Assembly (NCBI RefSeq): GCF_965199065.1
Contig: NZ_CBDAQN010000001.1
Location: forward strand, 1,550,001-1,614,000
Direction of reading: 5' to 3'
DNA: 64,000 nucleotides
From: Acidisoma sp965199065
Lineage (GTDB): Bacteria > Pseudomonadota > Alphaproteobacteria > Acetobacterales > Acetobacteraceae
Made by a program: the position numbers and the translations under genes. Below are positions 15,437-24,179 of this stretch, piece by piece (position 1 is the first letter of the stretch; the number at the start of each line of letters is the position of its first letter). The notes under the pieces are model-generated. The model searched no databases. It was not told the DNA's origin and saw nothing but the letters and a program-made list of their open reading frames with translations.

Positions 15437-16558
15437 ATGAAAAAACCGATCCGTATTGGACTGGTGGGGTCCGGATTCATGGGCCGCACCCATGCGCTCG
15501 GTTTCCGCAGCGTCGGCGCCGTCTTCGACCTTCCCCTGGAGCCCGTGCTGGAACTGCTGGCCGATGCCACGCAGGAACTCGCGGCGGGTGCCGCGGCGCG
15601 CTACGGCTTTGCGCGCGCGGTCGGCGACTGGCACGCGCTGGTGGATGACCCGGCGGTGGATGTGGTCGACATCACCGCGCCGAACAAACTGCACGCGCCA
15701 ATCTCGCTCGCCGCGCTCGCGCTCGGGAAGCCCGTCTACTGCGAGAAACCCCTGGCGCCCACGGCGGACGAGGCGCTGGCGATGGCCATGGCGGCGGAAC
15801 GCGCGGGTGTCGTGACCCAGGTGGGGTTCAACTACATCTGCAACCCGATGCTGGCGCTGGCGCGGGAGATGATCGAGGCCGGCGAACTTGGGCAAATCTG
15901 GGGTTTCCGCGGCATCCATGCCGAGGATTTCATGATCAGCCGGCGCTCGCCCTGGACCTGGCGGCTAGACCCGGCGGGCGGCGCCGGCGCCATAGCCGAC
16001 ATCGGCAGCCATATCATCGGCATGGCGCGTTTCCTGCTGGGGCCGATCGACGCACTCATCGCGGACATGGAGACCGTCATCGACCGCCGCCCATTGGCGG
16101 GCAGGCCCGAGGAAATGCGCGCGGTGGAAGTCGACGATCAGGCGCGGCTGCTGGTGCGTTTTGCCCGCGGCTGCCGTGGCACCATCGAGACCAGTTGGCT
16201 GTCCTCCGGGCGGAAGATGCAGCTGGAATTCGAGGTCATCGGCGAGAAGGGCGCTCTGGTTTTCTCGCAGGAGCGGTTCAACGAGCTGCACTACTACAAG
16301 GTGGAGGCAGACGGCACCCGGAACGGATTCCGCACCATCTGCGCCGGCCCGGAGCATCCTCCCTATGGTGCCTTCTGCATCGCCGGCGGCCACCAGATCG
16401 GGTTCAACGACCTCAAGGTCATCGAGATCCGCAACTTCCTGACGGCGCTGGCGGGCGGTCCGAAGCCCTTCGCCGATTTCCGTGAGGCCTATGAGGTGCA
16501 GCGCGTCATCGATGCGGCTCTGCTGTCGTCACGTGAGGAGCGCTGGGTGAGGCTGTAG
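15437..16558 (+). CDS. Gfo/Idh/MocA family NAD(P)-dependent oxidoreductase
   Basis: 373 residues: an N-terminal Rossmann fold with GLVGSGFMGRTHALGF (about 8-23), the family CEKPLAP motif (about 97), and a C-terminal alpha/beta substrate domain (about 130-373) with the ADIGSHIIGMARFLLG segment that carries the catalytic DxxxH-type residues. It is likely a sugar or inositol dehydrogenase. AGGAGGG lies 6 bases before ATG 15437, an excellent ribosome-binding site. The neighbouring CUT1 transporter and the inositol operon at 17-30 kb make a role in polyol or sugar oxidation plausible, but the substrate is unknown. Confidence 0.88.
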   Translation: MKKPIRIGLVGSGFMGRTHALGFRSVGAVFDLPLEPVLELLADATQELAAGAAARYGFARAVGDWHALVDDPAVDVVDITAPNKLHAPISLAALALGKPVYCEKPLAPTADEALAMAMAAERAGVVTQVGFNYICNPMLALAREMIEAGELGQIWGFRGIHAEDFMISRRSPWTWRLDPAGGAGAIADIGSHIIGMARFLLGPIDALIADMETVIDRRPLAGRPEEMRAVEVDDQARLLVRFARGCRGTIETSWLSSGRKMQLEFEVIGEKGALVFSQERFNELHYYKVEADGTRNGFRTICAGPEHPPYGAFCIAGGHQIGFNDLKVIEIRNFLTALAGGPKPFADFREAYEVQRVIDAALLSSREERWVRL

Positions 16559-16936
16559 TCACGCCATCCGCGTTGGCCTTGCGCTCAAGCGGCGGAGGCC
16601 GAGACGATCGCTTTTGATCCAGCGGATTTCAACCCGGACCCGCTCCCCATCCGACTCCTGCAACGTCAGTTGGCCGCCTGTATGGAATGGATGGGGAATG
16701 GTCCGCGCCGCCCCGCACACAACGCCGAACCCCTCATCGGAGACATTTGCGATTTTGCAGGGATAGATATGGTTGCCGGTGGCGTCAGGCTGGTCCAGAA
16801 GCATGCGGGATATCTGATTGGCGAACTCGATACCCGTGATCGAACGTCGAGGTGGCCGGTTGACGATCATATCGCCCTCAACCGCCGCAAAACGCCTCAG
16901 GCCGTTTCCAGTCTTCTTCTCGATCTTTTCCGCCAT
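16559..16936 (-). CDS. small PilZ-like domain protein
   Basis: 125 residues. After a basic N-terminus, the segment YPCKIANVSDEGFGVVC (about 60-76), followed by HTGGQLTLQ and VRVEIRWIKSDRLGLR, follows the beta-barrel pattern of PilZ domains (xCxVxNxSxxG ... VRWxxxxxxG). The RxxxR of c-di-GMP binders is not certain, since only RR at the N-terminal flank is seen, so ligand binding is doubtful. GGAGAG five bases before ATG 16936 favours this start over the ATG at 16948. It stands alone; its stop abuts the oxidoreductase stop. Confidence 0.5.
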   Translation of the reverse strand: MAEKIEKKTGNGLRRFAAVEGDMIVNRPPRRSITGIEFANQISRMLLDQPDATGNHIYPCKIANVSDEGFGVVCGAARTIPHPFHTGGQLTLQESDGERVRVEIRWIKSDRLGLRRLSARPTRMA

Positions 16937-17062
16937 GTTGCTCTCCATAGATCGCTCTATGCAGAGGCTACACAGAGATCATTGGAGAAGTCTTAAGCTG
17001 GAACGCGAATTTCTCACCGGCGTGAAAAAGTTATGAGTAAGTAATGTCTCTATAAGTCGCTC

Positions 17063-17100
17063 GTGGTTGAAATCCGGAGTGTTTCCGCGATTTCAACCAC
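17063..17100. terminator. long hairpin after the inositol-type binding-protein gene
   Basis: A perfect 12-bp stem (17063-17074 with 17089-17100), extended inward by CGGA/TCCG, lies just past the stop of the minus-strand binding-protein gene at 17126. No T-run follows on that strand, so it may act as an mRNA 3' stabiliser or a bidirectional terminator. Confidence 0.6.
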
Positions 17101-17125
17101 TGGCGATCGGAGTTGGGCGAAGCCG

Positions 17126-18085
17126 TTATTGCGCCTTGGTGGGGTCCCAGCCTTTGTAGCTCGCGATGTTGTCGATCGTGATGAGCGTGGGCGTCAGCAG
17201 AATGACCTTCGCCGGTGGCGCCTTCCCGTTAGCAACATCGACCGCGTAGGAGTAGGCCTCGGCGGCCATGCCGTAAGGGTCCTGCGCCGAGCTCGCCTTG
17301 ATCATGCCGTCCTTGTTCTTGATCTCGCCGACGATGTCCGGCGCGCCGTCCACCGAGGTGATGAAGAAGTCGTGGCGGTTCTGCTGCTTCGCGGCCAGTT
17401 CGAGACCGATCGAGGTCGGGTCGTTGATGCCGAAGGCGGCGTCGATATGCGGGAAACGGGTCAGCAGGTTTTGCCCGACCGAGAAGCCGCCGTCGCGCGA
17501 GCCCATGGCGTTCTGGTCATCGGAGAGGATCTTGATGCCGGAGGCGGTGGCCAGGACCTTCTTGCAGCCGTTGACGCGGTCGATGACCGAGGAGACCTGC
17601 GGGCCGTTGACGATGATGACGTTGCCGGCATGGTTCGGCAGGTGATCGACGATGTATTGGCAAGCCTGCTCACCGGCCTTCACGTTGTCCGTCATCACTG
17701 TCACGTCGGCGCCGGTGGCGGCCACGTCGAAAGCGCCGATGGCGATGCCGGCGTTGTGCGCCTTCATCAGCGCGGGCGCGATCGCAACAGGGTCTGCGGC
17801 GTTGACCATGATGACCTGAGCGCCGGCCGCGATGAAGTTGTCGATCTGCGTGAACTGCTTGTTGAGATCATAGTCGGAGGAGACGGCGATGATCTTGGCG
17901 TTCGGCGTGATCTTCTTGGCGCGGGCGACGATACCCTTGTCGGTGGCCGCGAAGTAGGGGTTGCCGAGCGAGCCCACGGTGATGCCGACCACGCTGATGT
18001 CCTTCGCCATCGCCGTGCTCGACAGGCCCGCCGCCAGCACCACTCCCATGGCGATCTGCGAAAGTCCGAGACGCAAGCTATTCAT
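17126..18085 (-). CDS. sugar/inositol ABC transporter periplasmic binding protein (ribose-binding type)
   Basis: 319 residues. ATG 18085 follows GAGAGGA and opens a signal peptide (QIAMGVVLAAGLSSTAMA). The mature protein is a periplasmic-binding protein type 1 (RbsB-like): ISVVGITVGSLGNPYFAATD, DLNKQFTQIDNFIAAGAQVI, FDVAATGADVTVMTDNVKAG, and FGINDPTSIGLELAA. It binds the ligand for the permease and ATPase upstream in the same operon. Given its place after iolCDEBA, myo-inositol is the expected ligand (as IbpA in Caulobacter). The gap to the permease gene holds a nested hairpin. Confidence 0.88.
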   Translation of the reverse strand: MNSLRLGLSQIAMGVVLAAGLSSTAMAKDISVVGITVGSLGNPYFAATDKGIVARAKKITPNAKIIAVSSDYDLNKQFTQIDNFIAAGAQVIMVNAADPVAIAPALMKAHNAGIAIGAFDVAATGADVTVMTDNVKAGEQACQYIVDHLPNHAGNVIIVNGPQVSSVIDRVNGCKKVLATASGIKILSDDQNAMGSRDGGFSVGQNLLTRFPHIDAAFGINDPTSIGLELAAKQQNRHDFFITSVDGAPDIVGEIKNKDGMIKASSAQDPYGMAAEAYSYAVDVANGKAPPAKVILLTPTLITIDNIASYKGWDPTKAQ

Positions 18086-18121
18086 TGTCGTTCCTCTCAA
18101 TAATTTGGAGACATAAACGGA

Positions 18122-18188
18122 CCCGGGTGGCATGGGGCCGCCTCCTCATGCGGAGGTTGATCCCCCGCATGCGAAACTTGAACCCGGG
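18122..18188. repeat. nested hairpin between permease and binding-protein genes
   Basis: The outer stem is CCCGGGT (18122-18128) with ACCCGGG (18182-18188); the inner stem is CATGCGG (18147-18153) with CCGCATG (18165-18171). Such intercistronic structures commonly protect or separate the highly expressed binding-protein mRNA; here that role is inferred. Confidence 0.5.
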
Positions 18189-18194
18189 CGCTGC

Positions 18195-19196
18195 TCAGGT
18201 GCGCCCGTTGTGGTCGAGACGGTAGCGGTCGAGCGCGACGGCGCCGATGATGACCAGCCCCTTCACGATGAACTGCCAAATGTCGGAGACGCCCGACAGC
18301 ACGAGGCCGTTGGTGAGAATGGCGATGATGAGCGCGCCGATGAGCGTGCCCCAGATCGAGCCGATGCCGCCCGTGAAGCTGGTGCCCCCGAGAATGACGG
18401 CGGCGATCGCGTCGAGCTCGTAGCTTTGCCCGAGCTGCAGACCGTTTGCGGCGTAAAGCCGGGCCGCCGACATCACGCCGCCGAGCCCGGCGAGAAACCC
18501 CGAGGTGGCGTAGACGAACATCAGGATGCCGCCGACCTTGATGCCGGTCAGGCGGGCTGCGTCCGGATTGCCGCCGACGGCATAGATGCGGGTGCCGAGC
18601 ACGGTACGGCGCAGGATGAACCAGGACAGCAGCACGACGATCAGCGCGATGATGACGAGCCATGACACGCCGAACAGCGTCGCGTTGCCGATGAAGGCGA
18701 AGGGCAGGCTCGGGTTGAAGATCGTCGTATCGCTGCCCATCAACCGGGCGATGCCGCGCACCGCGGTGAGCGAGCCGAGGGTCACGATGAAGGGCGGCAG
18801 ACGCACGACGGAGATCAGGAAGCCGTTGATGCAGCCGAACAGCAGGCCGACGCCGAGGCCGGCCGCGATGCCCAGCATGCCCAGATGCGGCACCAGCGAG
18901 ACGAGCAAAGCGCCCATCGCGGATGCCGCCAGGATCGAGCCGACCGAGAGATCGATCCCCGCGGTCAGGATGACGAAGGTCATGCCGGCGGCGAGCACGG
19001 TGTTGATCGCCGCCTGCTGAAGCACGATCGATGCATTGGTCAGGCTGAAGAAGCGTTCGTTCTCGATGCCGAAGCCAATACAGAGCAGGATGAGGACCGG
19101 CAGCATGCCCGCGAACTGGAACCAGTTCCGCAGTCTCTGCTTGTGGGTGATGTCGGCCTGCCGGGCGGCTACCGGTTCGCTTGCAACGTCAGCCAT
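18195..19196 (-). CDS. inositol-type sugar ABC transporter permease (RbsC type)
   Basis: 333 residues, about ten hydrophobic segments, with the RbsC-family hallmarks TAGIDLSVGSILAASAMGAL (about 96-115) and the GGTSFTGGIGSIWGTLIGAL (about 271-290) motif near the C-terminus. It forms the membrane channel of a CUT2 importer with the ATPase at 19234. GAGGGG lies upstream of ATG 19196. It is part of the inositol operon by position. Confidence 0.9.
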   Translation of the reverse strand: MADVASEPVAARQADITHKQRLRNWFQFAGMLPVLILLCIGFGIENERFFSLTNASIVLQQAAINTVLAAGMTFVILTAGIDLSVGSILAASAMGALLVSLVPHLGMLGIAAGLGVGLLFGCINGFLISVVRLPPFIVTLGSLTAVRGIARLMGSDTTIFNPSLPFAFIGNATLFGVSWLVIIALIVVLLSWFILRRTVLGTRIYAVGGNPDAARLTGIKVGGILMFVYATSGFLAGLGGVMSAARLYAANGLQLGQSYELDAIAAVILGGTSFTGGIGSIWGTLIGALIIAILTNGLVLSGVSDIWQFIVKGLVIIGAVALDRYRLDHNGRT

Positions 19197-19233
19197 TACA
19201 AATACCCCTCACGCCCTCGTCACCGGGTTGCAT

Positions 19234-20820
19234 TCAGGCGGCCCTCGCCGCCGTCACGTCGGTCGCCAGCTCCATGATCGCCTCCTGCGTGATCGGAGCG
19301 CCGGCATGGCTCGTCACCTCGCCGACGAGCCGTCCGTCGCGCATGACGACCACGCGATCCGAGACGCCGATCACCTCCGGCAACTCGCTCGAAATGACGA
19401 CGATCGCCGCCCCCGTGCGGGCAAGGTCATCGATGATCCGGTAGATTTCCGATTTGGCGCCGACATCGACGCCGCGCGTCGGCTCGTCGAGGATGAGAAC
19501 CCTCGGCTTGCTTTCGAGAAGACGTGACAGCAGCACCTTCTGCTGGTTGCCGCCGGAAAGGCTGCCGACGTTGATTTCGGCGTTGGGCGCGCGGACGCCG
19601 AGCTTCTTGATGGCGGCGGCGGCGCGGCGGCGGGCCGCGGCGAGGTTGAGCACGCCCCCGGGCCCCGCGTCCTCGTCGAGCACGTTGATATTGACGTTGC
19701 CGCTGATGCTCATATCGAGAAAGAGGCCGAGGATCTTGCGATCCTCGGTCAGGTAGACGATCCCCGCGTCGATTGCCTGGCGCGGGTTGGTGATCTGGCG
19801 CTCGGTGCCGTTGACGAAGACTTGGCCCTGCTTCTTCGGGTCGGCGCCGTAGACAAGCCGGGCGAGTTCCGTCCGTCCGGAGCCCACGAGCCCGGCGATG
19901 CCGAGCACCTCGCCTTCGGCTACGCTGAAGGAACAGCCGTGGACGCGGCGGCCATCATCGATGTTGCGTACGTCGAGCGCGATTTTGCGGTCCGTCTCCG
20001 GCGCGCGATGCGCCTTGGTGTAGAAAGAGGACTGGTCGCGCCCCACCATCATGCGCACCAGCGTCTGCGCGCTCAACTCCGAGCGCATGAGCGTGCCAAC
20101 CATCGCGCCGTCACGCAACACGCTGACGCGGTCGGAGAGTTCGTAAACCTCGCCCATCCGGTGGCTGATGTAGATGATCGCGATACCCTCGGATTTCAGC
20201 GTGCGGATGATGGTGAAGAGCTTCTCCGCCTCGCGCGCCGAGAGGCAGGTCGTCGGCTCGTCCATCACCAGGATATGCGGATGGCCCGCGAGCGCGCGTG
20301 CGATCTCGACCAGCTGGCGCTCGGCGATGGAGAGTGAGACGACCTTGGCCGCAGGGCTGAAGGGCGCCGCCAGACGATCCAGATAAGGCTGCGCGGCGGC
20401 ATTCATCGCCGCACGGTCGATCATGCCGTTACGTCGTTTCTCCTCGCCCAGAAACATGTTCTCGGCGACGGTAAGGTTGGGCGCGAGGGCAAGCTCTTGA
20501 TAGATCACTGCGATGCCGCTGCGCCGGCCTGCCTGCGGGCTGCCGATCTCGAGCGGCTTGCCGTCGATGCGGATTTCGCCGCCGGAATCGGCGTGGTAGG
20601 CGCCGGACAGGATCTTCATCAGGGTCGACTTGCCGGCGCCGTTTTCGCCCATCAGGGCATGGATTTCCCCGGGATACGCGGTCAGCGACACATTCGTCAG
20701 CGCCTTGACCGGACCAAAGGTCTTGCTGATGTTGCTCATCTCGAGCGCCGGTTTCGCGGGCGCAGTCTGGGCTGCGGCGGCGCCGGACGGTCCGGGCACG
20801 AATGTCTCGCTATTGGTCAT
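19234..20820 (-). CDS. inositol-type sugar ABC transporter ATP-binding protein (RbsA type, two ATPase domains)
   Basis: 528 residues with two fused ATPase domains. The first (about 25-270) has Walker A GENGAGKST and DEPTTCLSAREAEKLF; the second (about 285-510) has a degenerate Walker A (GLVGSGRTELARLV), as usual for this family, plus LSGGNQQKVLLSRLL and DEPTRGVDVGAKSEIY. Ala/Pro-rich linker at the N-terminus. It drives the CUT2 importer. It begins about 100 bases after iolA; the gap shows no strong promoter, so cotranscription with iolCDEBA is likely. Confidence 0.92.
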   Translation of the reverse strand: MTNSETFVPGPSGAAAAQTAPAKPALEMSNISKTFGPVKALTNVSLTAYPGEIHALMGENGAGKSTLMKILSGAYHADSGGEIRIDGKPLEIGSPQAGRRSGIAVIYQELALAPNLTVAENMFLGEEKRRNGMIDRAAMNAAAQPYLDRLAAPFSPAAKVVSLSIAERQLVEIARALAGHPHILVMDEPTTCLSAREAEKLFTIIRTLKSEGIAIIYISHRMGEVYELSDRVSVLRDGAMVGTLMRSELSAQTLVRMMVGRDQSSFYTKAHRAPETDRKIALDVRNIDDGRRVHGCSFSVAEGEVLGIAGLVGSGRTELARLVYGADPKKQGQVFVNGTERQITNPRQAIDAGIVYLTEDRKILGLFLDMSISGNVNINVLDEDAGPGGVLNLAAARRRAAAAIKKLGVRAPNAEINVGSLSGGNQQKVLLSRLLESKPRVLILDEPTRGVDVGAKSEIYRIIDDLARTGAAIVVISSELPEVIGVSDRVVVMRDGRLVGEVTSHAGAPITQEAIMELATDVTAARAA

Positions 20821-20922
20821 TTCCTCACCTTCCGGGCTTTTGCCATGCCCTTATCCTGAGGTGAGGTTTGGCAGCAGGCCCGGTAAAGTCAAGCCGAGAG
20901 AAGGCGGTAGGGCTACTTGGCG

Positions 20923-22416
<1,494 letters not shown>

Positions 22417-22436
22417 GATCGTCTCCGTAGGAGGGT

Positions 22437-23234
22437 TCACCAGGTGAGGAAGGCGTGGTCGGGCGACATGGTGAAGCGCCACTCCCGTACCGGTCCGGCC
22501 ATCACGTTGAGATAGAAAAGGTCGAAACCGTGTGGCGCGCCGACCGGATGATAGCCGCGCGGCACCAGCACGACATCGCGGTCGCTCACCGCCATGGTCT
22601 CATCCAACAGGCCGTCATCGGTATAGACGCGCTGGAGCGCAAAGCCGGAACCGCGCTTGAGGCGATGATAGTAGGTCTCCTCGAGGTAGGTTTCCCGAGG
22701 CGGATCGTTGGTGTCGTGCTTATGCGGCGGATAGCTGGACCAGTTGCCGCCGGGCGTCACCACTTCCACGACCAGCAGGCTTTCGGCCACGCCGGTATCG
22801 GGCAGGATGTTGCGGACATGGCGCGTGTTGGTGCCCTTGCCGCGAACCTCCTCGCCCACTTCGGAGGGTGGAATGATGCGGGCCGGAAGCTTGCCCTCGG
22901 CGGGCGAGGCGCAGACGGCGACTTCGGCGGCAGTCTCCGCCTCCATCGTCCAGCGCGAATGGGCAGGAATGTAGACCGACCAGGGCAACCCATCGAAAAC
23001 CGATTCCCGTTCGCCCAGGAGGCCGAAATCCTGGTCGCCGGCGTGGATGCGCACGCGCCCGGTGAGGATGACGAGGCATACCTCGGTGCCGTCCGTCGGG
23101 CGGGAAACGACCTTGCCCGGCGGCAGTTCGAGCACGGAGAAGCCGACATAACTCCAGCCCGCGCTGGCAGGTGTGATCTGAAGGATGAAGCCGTCCTGAT
23201 CGGGAACGTGGGGGTGAACGAGAAGCCCGGACAT
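22437..23234 (-). CDS. iolB: 5-deoxy-glucuronate isomerase
   Basis: 265 residues of the IolB bicupin family: LVHPHVPDQDGFILQITPAS near the start, a first cupin with VVSRPTDGTEVCLVILTGRV, and a second with metal-site sequence YPPHKHDTNDPPRETYLEET and YHRLKRGSGFALQRVYTDDG, then GYHPVGAPHGFDLFYLN. It isomerises 5-deoxy-glucuronate to 2-deoxy-5-keto-gluconate. ATG 23234 overlaps the iolE stop (TGATG). Confidence 0.95.
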   Translation of the reverse strand: MSGLLVHPHVPDQDGFILQITPASAGWSYVGFSVLELPPGKVVSRPTDGTEVCLVILTGRVRIHAGDQDFGLLGERESVFDGLPWSVYIPAHSRWTMEAETAAEVAVCASPAEGKLPARIIPPSEVGEEVRGKGTNTRHVRNILPDTGVAESLLVVEVVTPGGNWSSYPPHKHDTNDPPRETYLEETYYHRLKRGSGFALQRVYTDDGLLDETMAVSDRDVVLVPRGYHPVGAPHGFDLFYLNVMAGPVREWRFTMSPDHAFLTW

Positions 23235-24118
23235 CACAGAAGCCCCGCTTGTTGCAGGAATGTGGTGAGGTTGGCGTAGCCTCGGCTGGCATACTCGAAC
23301 GGGTTTGCCTTGGCCGGATCCTGCTCGGCTTCCAGCACCACCCAGCCTTCGTATCCGGGCAAGCTGCGGAAGATCGAGACGAAGTCGATCGTGCCGTCAC
23401 CCGGAACCGTGTAGACGCCGTTGAGGACACTCTTCAGGAAGCTCCAATCCTCGGCCGTGCTTCGTGCGAGCACCTCGGGACGGATATCCTTGGTGTGGAC
23501 ATGGGTGATCCGCTCGCGATAGCGCGCCGCGAGGGCCGCGGGATCTGCGCCGCCCCAGACCGCGTGGCCGGTGTCGAGCAGCAGATCAACCGACGGCCCG
23601 GTATGAGCCATAAGGGCGTGGATGTCGTCCGCGCTCTGCACCACGCTGCCCATGTGGTGGTGGTAGACGATGCGCATGCCCTGCTCCACCAGCCGATCGC
23701 CGAGGGCTGTCATGCGATCGCCAAACAATGACCATTCATCGCCGTGAAGGTGAGGACGGCGCGACAGCGGCGTCTCGATCTCACCCTGGATGGTGTTGGA
23801 GGTCTCGCACATCACCATCACCGTGCAGCCTTGCGACTTCAACAGGTCGAGGTGCTTCGTCATGGCCGTGAACTCGGCCTCGGCGTCGCGCGTCAGCAGC
23901 TTCGCCGAATACCATCCTGAGATGCAGGCGAGACCGTAGGGCGCCAACGCCGCCGTCAGCGCTTCCGGCGTGCGGGGGAACTTCTTGCCGAGCTCCAACC
24001 CCTTGAAGCCGATCTGCTTCGCCTCCGAGAGAATGGTTTCAAGCGTGGTGTCGCCGCCAAGTTCGGGCATGTCGTCATTGGCCCAGCAAATGGGGTTCGC
24101 CCCGATCCGAATAGCCAT
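23234..24118 (-). CDS. iolE: myo-inosose-2 dehydratase
   Basis: 294 residues, TIM-barrel (AP endonuclease 2 family): IGANPICWANDDMPELGGDT at the N-terminus, CISGWYSA, MVMCETSNTIQGE, IVYHHHMGSVVQSADDIHAL (metal-binding), LLLDTGHAVWGGADP, and GWVVLEAEQDPAKANP at the C-terminus. It dehydrates scyllo-inosose to the trihydroxycyclohexane-dione used by IolD. It is separated from iolD by about 60 bases that contain a perfect A/T-rich hairpin. Confidence 0.95.
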   Translation of the reverse strand: MAIRIGANPICWANDDMPELGGDTTLETILSEAKQIGFKGLELGKKFPRTPEALTAALAPYGLACISGWYSAKLLTRDAEAEFTAMTKHLDLLKSQGCTVMVMCETSNTIQGEIETPLSRRPHLHGDEWSLFGDRMTALGDRLVEQGMRIVYHHHMGSVVQSADDIHALMAHTGPSVDLLLDTGHAVWGGADPAALAARYRERITHVHTKDIRPEVLARSTAEDWSFLKSVLNGVYTVPGDGTIDFVSIFRSLPGYEGWVVLEAEQDPAKANPFEYASRGYANLTTFLQQAGLL

Positions 24119-24144
24119 TGGTCAGACATCTCCAAAGAGTGAGC

Positions 24145-24167
24145 GGTTCTTTTTACAAAAAAGAACC
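24145..24167. repeat. intra-operon hairpin between iolD and iolE
   Basis: A perfect 10-bp stem, GGTTCTTTTT (24145-24154) with AAAAAGAACC (24158-24167), and a 3-base loop. T-runs lie on the wrong side for a minus-strand terminator. It may attenuate or process the operon mRNA. Confidence 0.5.
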
Positions 24168-24179
24168 AAAAAACTTCCG

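Noticed and set aside
15353..15919. Extension of the threonine aldolase frame upstream by about 190 codons
   Set aside because: The extra part is antisense to the divergent oxidoreductase gene and unlike any aldolase N-terminus.
20821..20922. Separate promoter for the inositol-type ABC transporter
   Set aside because: No good -35/-10 pair or IolR site was seen in the gap of about 100 bases after iolA; cotranscription is simpler.
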